DNA from: 43-108 sp001915545 | GTDB lineage: Bacteria; Bacteroidota; Bacteroidia; Bacteroidales; Bacteroidaceae | Assembly: GCA_902491215.1 (NCBI GenBank) | Contig: CABUGV010000055.1 | Span: forward strand, 1-15,425 | Reading direction: 5' to 3' | DNA length: 15,425 bases | In this document: positions 1 to 9,300 of the stretch, in pieces | How positions within the stretch are numbered: position 1 is the stretch's first letter | Layout of the letters: every line of letters begins with the position of its first letter | The notes under the pieces: model-generated | The model's database searches: none | Told to the model about the DNA's origin: nothing | What the model saw: only the letters and a program-made list of their open reading frames with translations | Position numbers and translations under genes: made by a program

Positions 1-189
1 GAACTCTCCAAGGAAAGGGCCACCCGTCTTGAAGGAAGCTTCGGCACCCAGAAGCAGCATTACTCGCTCTCAAGGATAAAGGCCAGGAACAGGAAGACGG
101 AAATCCTTTGGATCTTCTTCGGAATACATACGGCAAATGCCGTACTGATGATAGACAAGATCAGAAACCGATCGGATAAAGCGGCATGA
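1..189 (+). mobile_element. 3' end of an IS transposase gene (DDE type), cut by window edge
   Basis: Frame 1 is open from base 1 and ends at TGA 187-189, giving about 62 C-terminal residues. Residues 10-18 read RLEGSFGTQK. The Glu followed six residues later by Lys matches the E(6)K part of the DDE transposase C1 signature, so this Glu is probably the third catalytic acid. The following stretch (HYSLSRIKAR, then ILWIFFGIHTANA) is the kind of tail I associate with Bacteroidetes IS transposases, possibly the IS1182-like/DDE_Tnp_1 group, but I cannot fix the family. The 5' part lies outside the window, so intactness is unknown. It is the only plus-strand gene segment with good support. The right end of the element should lie somewhere in 190-430, but I cannot identify its terminal repeat. 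Confidence 0.75.
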
Positions 190-293
190 CATGAATTTAC
201 AGACAGGATCAGAAGAGGTCATCAGACTTCTTCCGAAACGTCATGTCCAACAGATAGGATTATATGAAAAAACACGGAAAATGGGCAATAATA

Positions 294-336
294 ATGGCAC
301 ATAAAGTGATTATACTCTATCGACTTTATATGCCAT
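294..336. repeat. Imperfect 14-bp inverted repeat with 15-nt loop
   Basis: The left arm at 294-307 and the right arm at 323-336 pair over 14 positions with one mismatch (C300/A330). A short T-rich patch (CTTTTTAG) follows at 341-348. It lies 105 bp after the transposase stop. It could be the transposase transcript terminator, part of the IS end, or an unrelated structure; the T run is poor for a classic terminator. Confidence 0.4.
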
Positions 337-612
337 ATTACTTTTTAGGGACATTTACTGAATATCCCTTTTTATATGCCGTGCGGTGAAATAAATGTTC
401 GGCAAAAGATCATCCTAGGAATCACAATGAAGAATCATTTCGGGAAACCTGAACTGTTTCCAAAAATTCTGTCGGCGCAAAATGTGCGCTCCGTATTAAC
501 AACACCCCATAATCAGAGTTAACAATCCGACGATACATTGTTAGAACAAATGGGAAAGATTATTAGTACAGATGGAAAACTTTCGTAACTCTGTCGAAAA
601 CAAAAAGAAGAA

Positions 613-650
613 AGTCCAGTCAGACTCTATTTCAGAGTAATGACAGGACT
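613..650 (-). terminator. Rho-independent-type terminator after plsC
   Basis: Three stacked helices (AGTCC/GGACT, GTCA/TGAC, ACTCT/AGAGT) separated by single-base interruptions close on a 5-nt loop at 629-633. On the minus strand the hairpin is followed by a U-rich tract (complement of 600-612). It lies 139 nt past the plsC stop, which suits the end of the pyrC-to-plsC unit. The stem is interrupted, so efficiency is uncertain. Confidence 0.6.
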
Positions 651-788
651 CTTTATATCATATTTGTGCACATTCAGCAACGGCTCCTATACACTATGTT
701 TGTGGCACCCGTTGACTTCTTCATGCCCAAATCAGTGCTGTGACCGAGGTGCAAATAAATCAAATCAAACTGCACGCAAATGAATTCT

Positions 789-1517
789 TCAGACACGGTA
801 CTTTTCTTCAATATCACCGTTGATTATATTGAAAACTTCGTCCATTATAACCTTAGTCGGTTTTCCCTTGCGCTCGGCAACTTCTATAGGTTTGTGTATT
901 ACCATGGAAATCTTATGACAGGTAACGAATTTGGCCGTACGCGAGAATGTGTCGAAAGAACCGTTGATGGTAATCGGAACGATAGGAAGACCGATTTCGT
1001 TGGCGAGCGTAAAAGCGCCCTTCTTGAACGACGACATCTTTCCGTCGTAGGTTCTGGTACCTTCAGGGAATATGACCATAGACATTCCGCCTCGCAAAGT
1101 CTTCTGTGCAAGCTTTACTGCCTTCTGAATCGAAGCAAGCGAGTTGCCGACATATATATGTCCGGACTTGTCACAGGCATACCCTACAAAAGGAATCTTG
1201 CGCAGGTATTCTTTCATCATCCATTTGAAATTGTGTCCAAGATAACCATATACAAGGAAGATGTCAAAATAGCCCTGATGATTGGCCAGAAAAACGTATG
1301 AACTCTTCTTGTCAAGATACTCGTGTCCTGTAGTCTCAATCCTTATAAGAAAAAGAGCACAAGTTATTCTTGACCACAACTTAGGTGCATAATATCCGAC
1401 ATACTTGCTGTCTCCTAGAATGGAGAATATCGAAACCAAAACTGCGACAACGATGGTTACGACTACAAAAATCGGCAAAGCGATACAAATGGAATACACC
1501 CTATAAATGAATTTCAT
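789..1517 (-). CDS. plsC: 1-acyl-sn-glycerol-3-phosphate acyltransferase (PlsC-like)
   Basis: This gene should transfer an acyl chain to lysophosphatidic acid to form phosphatidic acid, the second acylation of phospholipid synthesis, at the inner membrane. With the ATG at 1515-1517 the protein has 242 residues. An N-terminal hydrophobic segment (about 8-33) anchors it. The acyltransferase HX4D box is NHQGYFD (His80, Asp85) and the FPEGTR box is at 150-155; both define the PlsC family. The frame stays open upstream to a TTG at 1566-1568, but that would add 17 residues before a natural membrane-anchor start (MKFIYRVY), so I chose the ATG. It lies 82 nt downstream of the metallophosphoesterase and is probably the last gene of that unit, ahead of the hairpin at 613-650. 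An acyltransferase for another lipid (e.g. ornithine lipid) cannot be excluded from motifs alone. Confidence 0.9.
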   Translation of the reverse strand: MKFIYRVYSICIALPIFVVVTIVVAVLVSIFSILGDSKYVGYYAPKLWSRITCALFLIRIETTGHEYLDKKSSYVFLANHQGYFDIFLVYGYLGHNFKWMMKEYLRKIPFVGYACDKSGHIYVGNSLASIQKAVKLAQKTLRGGMSMVIFPEGTRTYDGKMSSFKKGAFTLANEIGLPIVPITINGSFDTFSRTAKFVTCHKISMVIHKPIEVAERKGKPTKVIMDEVFNIINGDIEEKYRV

Positions 1518-1599
1518 ATATGTAATGTTTTGAATAGTTTCTGTTAATATAAAAAGGTAAACAACCAAGGTTTTAAGATGGCACTACACCGTTCTGAAA

Positions 1600-2775
1600 C
1601 TAATGTTTGCCCTCAGCCTTTCGCAAAGTTATAACATTAATCTCCGGCCAAGCACCGAAGCGGAACGGGAAAAGCACACTTCCGATACCTTCACTCACGT
1701 TAAGAATCTGAGAGCCTTCACAATAAGCCCCACTCCATTCTTTATATATGGATGCAACAGGAGACCATCCGAACACCTTGAATTGTCCTGCATGTGTATG
1801 CCCCGAAAGCGTAAGCTGTATGTATGTTTTCCTGATTACTTCGCTTCGCCAATGAGAAGGATCATGGGTTATCAGCACTGAAAAACAGCTGTCGCTCAGT
1901 CCATTCATTGCCTTGCTGAGATTTCCGTAGGAAGGGAAAGGAGGTTTGCCCATGTTCTCAACTCCTATCACGGCAAGTGAATCTGCACCACGATGTATAA
2001 CAACGTTCTCATTAAGCAACAGATTCCAGCCGTAGCTTCGCTGATTCTTCTTTATCCTCTCAACTTCCTTCTTTCTTTCGTTCTTGTCGGTATACTTGCG
2101 ATACATGCAGTAATCGTGATTTCCTAAGACAGAGAACACACCGTCCGGTGCCTTCAATGCTCCTAAAGCCTTGCCGAAAGGAGCCATCTCATCAGCCTGA
2201 TGATTGACAATATCACCAGAGAAGATTATTGCATCTGCGTGTTGAGAGTTAATAAGATCCACTATTTCAACAACTTCATTCTCATGTCCCATCAAGAATG
2301 TACCAAGATGCATATCTGAGAAGTGTACAATGCGATAACCGTCGAAACGCTTTGGAAGATCTGTAAAATAGAAAGTCTGCTTGTGTACAACGTATTTTGA
2401 ACGACCGATGAAATATCCATAGTAGTGCATCATGAAAGAAAACATGGCCACGGTCATAGCCAAAATGCGGAATACGCGCCTTACAGTCTGCTGTCTGAAA
2501 AGATGGCCAATGCCGTCTATTATTGCAAAAAATGCCTTTGCCACACAAATTGACAAGAAGACAACGAGGAACATTCCAATAATTGGTTGATTGGAAGCCC
2601 TCATGGAGTCGGAAGCCATTATCGTAACCATTGCCACAAGCAACAGCAATGACGGCAACCAGCATAGTATCCGCCATTTAACGCTCTTGGTCCACGACTT
2701 GACATATACCATATAAATGTATATGTCCGGCAAAATGAGCAAAGTCAATAATATAACTATCAGTCTAAGCAACAC
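1600..2775 (-). CDS. Membrane-anchored calcineurin-like metallophosphoesterase
   Basis: The protein has 391 residues. The N-terminal third holds about four hydrophobic segments (near 1-22, 36-53, 65-90 and 102-122). The rest is a cytoplasmic or periplasmic metallophosphoesterase with the full motif set: DMH (Asp154, His156), GDIVN (Asp188, Asn191), GNHD (219-221), His304 in ITHDP, and GHTHAGQ (His326, His328). These residues bind the dinuclear metal centre. The C-terminal GHTHAGQ form resembles the YaeI/YkuE branch, some members of which act on lipid-linked or UDP-sugar substrates; the substrate here is unknown. The start codon is non-ATG: GTG at 2773-2775 (or the adjacent TTG at 2770-2772), because an in-frame TAA lies three codons upstream and the next Met (residue 22) would remove the first membrane segment. 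It lies 96 nt downstream of the MetH-activation gene, and plsC follows, which may hint at an envelope-lipid role. Confidence 0.88.
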   Translation of the reverse strand: MLLRLIVILLTLLILPDIYIYMVYVKSWTKSVKWRILCWLPSLLLLVAMVTIMASDSMRASNQPIIGMFLVVFLSICVAKAFFAIIDGIGHLFRQQTVRRVFRILAMTVAMFSFMMHYYGYFIGRSKYVVHKQTFYFTDLPKRFDGYRIVHFSDMHLGTFLMGHENEVVEIVDLINSQHADAIIFSGDIVNHQADEMAPFGKALGALKAPDGVFSVLGNHDYCMYRKYTDKNERKKEVERIKKNQRSYGWNLLLNENVVIHRGADSLAVIGVENMGKPPFPSYGNLSKAMNGLSDSCFSVLITHDPSHWRSEVIRKTYIQLTLSGHTHAGQFKVFGWSPVASIYKEWSGAYCEGSQILNVSEGIGSVLFPFRFGAWPEINVITLRKAEGKH

Positions 2776-2871
2776 AGCAGCTTATTTTATATATACAAAA
2801 AAGTATTTTTTACTATCATTCCGTCACGAATGCAGAGTCGACTGCAACGCAATGAAACTATCGGCAAACCG

Positions 2872-3798
2872 TCATCGAAGTATTGAAGCTAGAAAACGCT
2901 TCATTTCCTCGGGCTTCACACCGCGACGGGCGGAATAATCACGCAACTGTTCATCATCTATTGCTCCGACAGAGAAATAGCGCGACTTAGGATGCGAAAT
3001 TACAAATCCGCTCACAGAAGCATGCGGTCGCATCATACCGTTTTCGGTAAGACTAATACCGATTCTGGAAAAATCCAGAAGCTCGTCCAAAATGAAATTC
3101 AAAGATATATCAGGCAAACACGGATATCCGACTGCTGGACGTATACCTGTATACTTGCAGGCAAGCAGTTCCGCAGGAGTAAAATCCTCATCTTCTGCAT
3201 ATCCCCACAAACTCTTTCTCACGCATTCGTGAAGTTTCTCAGCACAAGCCTCAGCCAGTCTGTCCGCCAGTGTCTGAACAAGCATACGGCGGTAATCATC
3301 ATTCTCATAAAGAAGCTCCATTTCCGCATCCACTGCAGTTGCAAACACTCCTATTCCGTCTTCAATGCCAGATGCCACCGGTCTTATGAAATCACTGAGA
3401 CACAAGCAGTAACCGTCACTTCCTGGAATCTGCTGACGAAGCATCGGAATACGTGTTCCTTCAACCAAGATATCATCTCCATCAGAATTGGCTGAGAACA
3501 ATCGGAATTCGCAATTGACGCCATAATCCGCATCAAGCATATCGAGCATTCTGACCGCCTCCTTATACAACTGCATAGCCGAAGCTCCACGACCTCGCTC
3601 TTCCGGTTCCAGCCCGGCAAGCCAAGAAGCCCGGCAAGCATCACAACCATGTATGTTTGCAACGGCAGCCAACTTTGGAGGAAAGCCCCATGCATGAAAG
3701 AAATACATCCAATCGATATAAGGAATCAAATCTCTCACTGCATATCTTGCCACATACAGATTCTTCTTGTCTGAACATTCCATAAGCCTGTCCGACAT
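2872..3798 (-). CDS. Stand-alone cobalamin-dependent methionine synthase activation (AdoMet-binding) domain protein
   Basis: The 308-residue protein corresponds to just the C-terminal reactivation module of MetH (about 330 residues in E. coli), which binds AdoMet and remethylates oxidised cob(II)alamin. The AdoMet motif RxxxGYxxxP is intact (Arg220, Gly224-Tyr225, Pro229; sequence RPAVGYPCLPD). The N-terminal IDW..FF..WGF and the VEGTRIPMLRQQ, SLTENGMMRPHASVSG and HPKSRYFSVG blocks are also characteristic of this family. No cobalamin-binding or substrate domain is attached, so it must act in trans on a separate MetH or another corrinoid protein, not visible here. Thermotoga TM0269 is a known separate activation domain. 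It starts 4 nt after the pyrC stop, so the two are very likely co-transcribed and translationally coupled. The ATG at 3796-3798 is the first in frame; a second Met at residue 6 is possible. Confidence 0.88.
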   Translation of the reverse strand: MSDRLMECSDKKNLYVARYAVRDLIPYIDWMYFFHAWGFPPKLAAVANIHGCDACRASWLAGLEPEERGRGASAMQLYKEAVRMLDMLDADYGVNCEFRLFSANSDGDDILVEGTRIPMLRQQIPGSDGYCLCLSDFIRPVASGIEDGIGVFATAVDAEMELLYENDDYRRMLVQTLADRLAEACAEKLHECVRKSLWGYAEDEDFTPAELLACKYTGIRPAVGYPCLPDISLNFILDELLDFSRIGISLTENGMMRPHASVSGFVISHPKSRYFSVGAIDDEQLRDYSARRGVKPEEMKRFLASILR

Positions 3799-3802
3799 AT
3801 TA

Positions 3803-5149
3803 TTACTGCATATTGAACCTAAGTTCCATACCTCTTACACCGTCGACAATAAGTCCGTCGGCATAAACAGTAACACCGTTCACAATAGTACGTACAACCT
3901 TCCAGTCAAAGCTTCTTCCGTCCATCGGAGTCCATCCGCATTTAGTATAATATTCTCCAGGAACTACAGTCCAAGGATCATTAGGCTTTACAAGAACAAG
4001 GTCTGCATAATAGCCCTTCCTGATGAAACCGCGTCTGTCAATTCTGAAAAGTTTTGCAGGATTATGACACATCAGTTCAACAACTCTCTCAACAGAAAGA
4101 ACTTTCTTATCCGCAAGAGCAAGCATAGAAACAAGCGAGAACTGTATCATCGGCATGCCCGACATAGCTTTAAGAGCACCGCCCTCCTTCTCACTCAGAA
4201 GATGAGGAGCGTGGTCTGTAGCCACTACGTCAATCAGTCCGTTGGTCAGTGCTTCTCTCAAAGCCTCACGGTCCTTAGGACTCTTTACCGACGGATTACA
4301 TTTCATTCTTGCACCAAGACGGTCATAATCTTCAGTTGTAAACATCAGATGCGCTATGCAAGCCTCTGCCGTTATCTTCTTCTCCTCTATAGGAGCGTTG
4401 CTGAAAAGTGTCAGCTCTTCAGCAGAAGAAACATGCGCGATGTGCAACCTTGCACCAGTTTCTTTTGCAAGTTTGACAGCCAGTGACGAAGAAGCATAAC
4501 AAGCCTCAACATCTCTTATTCTTGAATGATACCTTACAGGGAAATCATTCTGTCCTTTATATGTTTTCTTGAACGATTCTATGTTTCGTTTTATAATACC
4601 GGTATCCTCACAATGCGCCATGATGAGAAGAGGCGAAGTTTCAAACAGCTTGATCAGCGAATTCTCACTGTCAACCAGCATATTGCCGGTACTGCTTCCC
4701 ATAAAGACCTTCACTCCGCACACTCTGTGCACATCTAACTGAGGCAGCAGATCTGTATTGTCATTTGTTGCACCGAAGAAGAACGAGTAGTTCACACGAC
4801 TCTTGGATGCAGCCAACTTGAACTTTTCTTCCAGAAGTTCCAATGTAGTAGTCTGAGGCATGGTATTAGGCATCTCCATATAAGATGTAACACCACCGGC
4901 CGCCGCTGTACGGCTTTCGCTACCGATATCAGCCTTATACGTCATTCCAGGCTCACGGAAATGCACATGGTCATCAATCACACCAGGCATAAGGTACATC
5001 CCCGTGCCATCAATAACATTATCATAACCTTGAAAATCAGAAACTTCACCTTCAATAACATCAGAAATAAAATCATCCTCAACTACTACTGAGCCGAGAA
5101 AGCTTCTTCCTTCATTTACGATAGTTGCGTTGCTTACAATTGTTTTCAT
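3803..5149 (-). CDS. pyrC: Dihydroorotase
   Basis: Dihydroorotase interconverts carbamoyl-aspartate and dihydroorotate, the third step of de novo pyrimidine synthesis, in the cytoplasm. The 448-residue protein is an amidohydrolase of the longer (class I-like) dihydroorotase type. Visible motifs are HVHFRE (His61, His63 metal ligands, Arg65 substrate), a candidate carboxylated lysine at Lys147 in KVFMGSSTGN, AHCED (His179), HIAHVSS (His236, His239) and TDHAPH (Asp312 catalytic, His313). All key residues are present, so it should be active. The ATG start at 5147-5149 is at the expected position for the family. The gene has its own upstream region of about 260 nt after the terminator at 5415-5450, so it probably opens a new transcription unit: pyrC, MetH-activation domain, metallophosphoesterase, plsC. 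A related hydantoinase/dihydropyrimidinase is less likely given the PGVIDDHVHFREPG context. Confidence 0.93.
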   Translation of the reverse strand: MKTIVSNATIVNEGRSFLGSVVVEDDFISDVIEGEVSDFQGYDNVIDGTGMYLMPGVIDDHVHFREPGMTYKADIGSESRTAAAGGVTSYMEMPNTMPQTTTLELLEEKFKLAASKSRVNYSFFFGATNDNTDLLPQLDVHRVCGVKVFMGSSTGNMLVDSENSLIKLFETSPLLIMAHCEDTGIIKRNIESFKKTYKGQNDFPVRYHSRIRDVEACYASSSLAVKLAKETGARLHIAHVSSAEELTLFSNAPIEEKKITAEACIAHLMFTTEDYDRLGARMKCNPSVKSPKDREALREALTNGLIDVVATDHAPHLLSEKEGGALKAMSGMPMIQFSLVSMLALADKKVLSVERVVELMCHNPAKLFRIDRRGFIRKGYYADLVLVKPNDPWTVVPGEYYTKCGWTPMDGRSFDWKVVRTIVNGVTVYADGLIVDGVRGMELRFNMQ

Positions 5150-5293
5150 CAGATATGCTGTAATCTTTCTTAACTATTCAACAAGAAGAACAGGTCCAAT
5201 CACCATCTACAGTTTCCCCACATGCAACAGCACAATGGAGCATGACTGCATGCCAGCCTGCATCCTCAATGTATTTATCTGTCATTCAATCCA

Positions 5294-5301
5294 CAAAAAT
5301 A
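5294..5301 (-). promoter_or_regulatory. Candidate Bacteroidetes -7 element for pyrC
   Basis: On the minus strand this reads TATTTTTG, an exact match to TAnnTTTG. The nearest TTTG -33 candidates lie 14 and 24 nt upstream rather than about 19-21, so only half of the promoter is supported. Transcription would start about 140 nt before the pyrC ATG. Confidence 0.3.
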
Positions 5302-5408
5302 GTAAAAATAAGCAACAAAGCTAGTCAAAACCTATTCCATTTTAATGATTAATAAAATATTTAGGAAGGTAGATATACATATAAGCAAACACGTACACAC
5401 AACCGAAT

Positions 5409-5450
5409 AAAAAACGGTGCGGAAACAAGAACAACCCTGTTTCCGCACCG
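5409..5450 (-). terminator. Rho-independent terminator after the DPM1-like gene
   Basis: A perfect 13-bp GC-rich stem (5415-5427 with 5438-5450) with a 10-nt loop is followed on the minus strand by six Ts (complement of 5409-5414). It lies 58 nt past the stop of the glycosyltransferase gene and separates it from pyrC. Confidence 0.92.
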
Positions 5451-5508
5451 CAATGTATCTACTTGACGTCTCAAATTCATAAAATTATTCAACATGCATG
5501 TTGAAAAC

Positions 5509-6258
5509 TCAATCTTTCGGATGAGGATATTTCTTGAACCAACCGTCGAGCCTCAACCGCATCACGCCGAATACGGCCTCACCGAAAATACTGCTGTTCA
5601 TCTTAGAAACACCTTCCACACGGTTCACAAAGACAACCGGCACCTCTTTGATCTTGAATCCGCACTTATAGGCTGTATATTTCATTTCTATCTGGAATGC
5701 ATATCCCTTGAAACGGATTTTGTCGAGCTCTATAGTTTCCAGAACACGACGTTTATAGCATTTGAATCCGGCAGTCGTATCATGTACCTTGAATCCTGTA
5801 ACAAGTCTCACATACATTGATGCGAAATAAGACATAAGCACACGTCCTATCGGCCAGTTGACCACATTTACTCCTGAAATATATCTTGAACCGATGGCTA
5901 CATCGTAACCCTCGTCGGCACACGCAGCATAAAGACGAGGAAGGTCTGACGGTGCATGCGAGAAATCAGCATCCATTTCGAATATGTAATCATATTTCTT
6001 CTCTATGCTCCACTTGAATCCGGCTATGTAAGCAGTACCAAGACCAAGCTTGCCAGACCTTTCTATTATGAAAAGCCTGTCACCGAACTCGGTTGCCATA
6101 AGGTTCTTCACAATCGAAGCCGTGCCGTCAGGCGAACCGTCATCAATCACGAGTATATGAAAACACTTTTCCAGCGCGAACACCGCACGGATAATCTTCT
6201 CAATGTTCTCCTTCTCGTTGTATGTAGGAATAATTACAATGCTGTCACTTCCGTTCAT
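5509..6258 (-). CDS. Polyprenol-phosphate mannose synthase-like glycosyltransferase (GT2, DPM1-like)
   Basis: This 249-residue GT2 enzyme should transfer a sugar (mannose in the best-known members) from a nucleotide donor to polyprenyl phosphate at the cytoplasmic face of the membrane. The motifs run in order: PTYNE (11-15), DDGSPDGT (39-46), EMDADFSH (94-101, the DxD metal site at Asp96-x-Asp98), GSRY (123-126), TTAGFKCY (161-168), and RVEGVSKM (213-220, the canonical R..G.SKM block of DPM1 enzymes). It has no C-terminal membrane helices, so it matches the short soluble/peripheral DPM1 type rather than the two-TM yeast or GtrB types. The lipid-linked mannose could feed protein O-mannosylation or glycan assembly in Bacteroidales; that is inference. 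It lies 74 nt downstream of mfd, may have its own promoter (6291-6298), and ends at a strong terminator. Donor sugar is not decided by sequence. Confidence 0.9.
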   Translation of the reverse strand: MNGSDSIVIIPTYNEKENIEKIIRAVFALEKCFHILVIDDGSPDGTASIVKNLMATEFGDRLFIIERSGKLGLGTAYIAGFKWSIEKKYDYIFEMDADFSHAPSDLPRLYAACADEGYDVAIGSRYISGVNVVNWPIGRVLMSYFASMYVRLVTGFKVHDTTAGFKCYKRRVLETIELDKIRFKGYAFQIEMKYTAYKCGFKIKEVPVVFVNRVEGVSKMNSSIFGEAVFGVMRLRLDGWFKKYPHPKD

Positions 6259-6290
6259 AATATATATTCAAAATACATGTGTTGTATATG

Positions 6291-6298
6291 CAAATATA
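6291..6298 (-). promoter_or_regulatory. Candidate -7 element upstream of the DPM1-like gene
   Basis: The minus strand reads TATATTTG here, an exact TAnnTTTG match, placing a start site about 25 nt before the ATG at 6258. A good TTTG at the -33 position is missing (the expected place reads GAAC), so read-through from mfd is an alternative. Confidence 0.4.
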
Positions 6299-6332
6299 AT
6301 TCTTTTCAGACTCATTTTGTTCATAAGGCAGA

Positions 6333-9300
6333 TCATTTTTTCCCGCTTTCCATCATATTGAGCACATATAATGCATGTTCAATGCTGCTCACATGATTTA
6401 CCAGAAGCGAACGCTTGTCGCCGTCACGCAGCTGGCAATCCCTCGGATGCCACGAAGCATAGGTGATGACCTTGTCGAAAGCTTCGCTCTTGTAGTATCG
6501 GCTTTCCTTGTCGGTAACAAGATACATAATCATACGTCCCTGCTTTATGACAATCTTTTCCGCGCCCAATCTGCGTCCTATCCATTTCAACGGCATCACT
6601 CTTATCAGTTCCTCCGCCTGTGAAGGAATCTTACCGAAACGGTCAATGAGCCTTTGCCTGTAATCCGCAAGCTGTCGTTCGTCGTTAAGCGAATCCAGTT
6701 CACGATACAGGCTCATTCTCTCGGTACTGCTAGGCACAAACTCCTCAGGGAAGAATATGTCCAAGTCACATTCGAGAGTGCATTCCTCAACAAACGTAGA
6801 GCCTCCAATTTTTCCTCCTTCGGGAACATCCTTTTCCTCGTATAAACCGGCAAACTCAGTCTCCTTGAGTTCGTTAACAGCCTCTGTCAACACCTTCTGA
6901 TATGTCTCATAACCCAAGTCGGCAATAAATCCGCTCTGCTCGGCTCCAAGCATGTTTCCAGCACCGCGGATGTCCAAATCCTGCATAGCGATGTGTATGC
7001 CGGAACCAAGGTCGGAGAAATTCTCTATGGCCTGCAATCTTCTGCGCGAGTCATCACTTAGCGAAGCCAGCGGAGGAGCCAGCAAATAACAGAAAGCCTT
7101 CTTGTTGCCACGTCCCACACGTCCGCGCATCTGGTGCAAGTCGCTCAATCCGTAGTTCTGAGCGCCGTTTATTATTATCGTGTTAGCATTCGGCACATCA
7201 ATACCGTTTTCAACAATGGTTGTTGACAACATCACATCATAATCGTAGTTCATGAATCCGTACACAATGTCCTCAAGTTCCTTCGGATCCATGCGTCCAT
7301 GACCGACGCACACCCTTGCATCAGGCACTGTGCGGTGAATCATATTCTCAATCTCCGGCAGATTGCTGATTTTGTTGTTCACGAAGAACACTTGACCGTT
7401 ACGGCTCATTTCGAAATTTATTGTCTCAGCTATCACTTCAGGGCTATACGTATGTATCTCCGTCTGTACCGGATATCGGTTAGGTGGAGGAGTCTGTATC
7501 ACAGAAAGGTCTCTTGCACCCATAAGCGAGAACTGGAGCGTACGCGGAATAGGCGTTGCCGTCATGGTCAACGTGTCCACATTCACCTTCATCTGCCTCA
7601 GTTTCTCTTTGACAGAAACGCCGAACTTCTGTTCCTCGTCGATTATCAGCAGTCCCAAGTCTTTGAATTTCACGGTCTTGCCTATCAGTTTATGTGTACC
7701 GATGATTATGTCAATCTTGCCGTCAGCCAAATCCTTCAGAACTTCTTTCAAGTCTTTCGACGACCTCGCACGACTCAGATATTCCACTCTTACAGGGAAA
7801 TCCTTCAAGCGCGATGAGAATGTTTTGTAGTGCTGATAGGCCAGCACCGTCGTAGGTACCATCACAGCCACCTGCTTGCCGTCCGATGCAGCCTTGAATG
7901 CCGCTCTGATTGCAACTTCAGTCTTGCCGAATCCCACATCACCGCACACAAGTCTGTCCATAGGTCTGTCCTTCTCCATGTCGGCCTTGACTTCCTGTGT
8001 AGCCTTGAGCTGGTCGGGCGTGTCTTCGTATATGAAGCTTGCCTCAAGTTCGTGTTGCATATAACTGTCTGGGCTGAAGGCAAACCCCTTCTCCTCGCGT
8101 CTCTGCGCATACAGTTTTATCAAATCGCGGGCTATGTCCTTGACCTTCGTCTTTACACGGTCCTTCATCCGCTCCCAAGCACCTGTTCCCAGCTTGTTCA
8201 AACGCGGAGGCTCACCGTCGCGTCCGCGATATTTTGAAACCTTGTGAAGCGAATGGATAGACACATACACCACATCGTCGTTCTGATATATAATCTTTAT
8301 CATCTCCTGCTCGGTACCGTTGTTTGGTATCCTCACAAGACCGCCGAAACGACCGACACCGTGGTCTATATGCACCACATAGTCGCCAATCTCAAACTGG
8401 CTCAGTTCCTTGAGTGTCAGCGCCACTTTTCCGCTTCGCGCCTTGTCGCTCTTGAGATTATATTTGTGGAACCTGTCGAAAATCTGATGGTCAGTAAAAA
8501 TGCAGGACTTCACATCCTTATCCGAGAAACCGCTGTGTACGGTCTTGTCAACCGGTACAAATGTTACAGGTACATAATTCTCGCCTTTCTTGTCCGCCTC
8601 AGCCTTTTCGCCACGACCCATTTCGTCGAATATATCCTTCAGACGGTCAGTCTGCTTCGAACTGTCTGCAAGAATATAAAGTTTGTACCCCTGTTCAATG
8701 AAAGCATGAAAGTCCTTGCTCACCAAGTCGAAATTCTTATGGAATGACGGTTGCGGAGAAACTGCAAATTCCACTGTCGCATCCGGTGTCCCCGAAGGCG
8801 ACGCACCTATCTCGACACGCCTGAAAGCCGAAAGACCGCGAGCGAAACTCTCGCCGTCGAGCATCATCTTGTCCCTTATGGCCTTGGCCGACCTGTCGCT
8901 TCCGTCATAGTCTTCAGCCAAAGATGATACGGCCTTCACGCCCTTATGCTTCTGAGTCTCCAGATTAGCCTTTTCTTCAGCCAAAGCCTGTGCAGAGAAC
9001 CCTTCATCGTACATTCGTGAAGCCTTGTCACAGACGAAAGCAAGGTCGCGCACCACAACGACTGCGTTTTCAGGCAGGAATCCGGTAAAAGCTTCAAATC
9101 CGTCACTTTCGGCATGCAGTTCCGGCACAATGGCTACAGCATCAGCCTTGCCTGTTGACAACTGGCTCTGCACCTCAAATGTTCTTATGCTGTCGATATC
9201 GTCGCCGAAGAAATCTATACGATACGGACATTCTGAAGAAAAAGAATAGACGTCGAGTATCGAACCTCTTATAGCAAACTGCCCCGGTTCATACACATAG

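Larger units (their letters stand above)
190..788. other. Intergenic stretch without a convincing gene; IS end and terminator region
   Basis: No ORF here has protein-like character. The stretch holds an imperfect 14-bp inverted repeat (294-336), a smaller one (443-448 with 456-461), a 5-bp one (475-479 with 485-489), and the terminator-like hairpin at 613-650. The first few hundred bases presumably include the right terminus of the IS whose transposase ends at 189. The rest is the region downstream of plsC. Confidence 0.6.
5150..5508. other. Intergenic region: pyrC leader/promoter and dpm1 terminator
   Basis: No gene is supported in these 359 bp. The right part carries the 13-bp terminator hairpin (5415-5450). 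The left 260 nt form the pyrC upstream region with a candidate -7 element (5294-5301). A short hairpin-capable segment (GCATG/CATGC with a 4-nt loop) lies near 5238-5251. The long leader might carry pyrimidine-responsive control, but I see no recognisable riboswitch. Confidence 0.6.

Noticed and set aside
780..1301. 173-codon plus-strand ORF
   Set aside because: It is antisense to the well-supported plsC gene, has no recognisable motif and has shadow-frame composition.
1566..1568. TTG start giving a longer 259-residue PlsC
   Set aside because: The extra 17 residues precede a natural membrane-anchor start, and the ATG at 1515-1517 fits the family length.
3767..4486. 239-codon plus-strand ORF
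   Set aside because: It is fully antisense to pyrC, with a low-complexity His/Ser/Arg-rich translation typical of a reverse-strand shadow.
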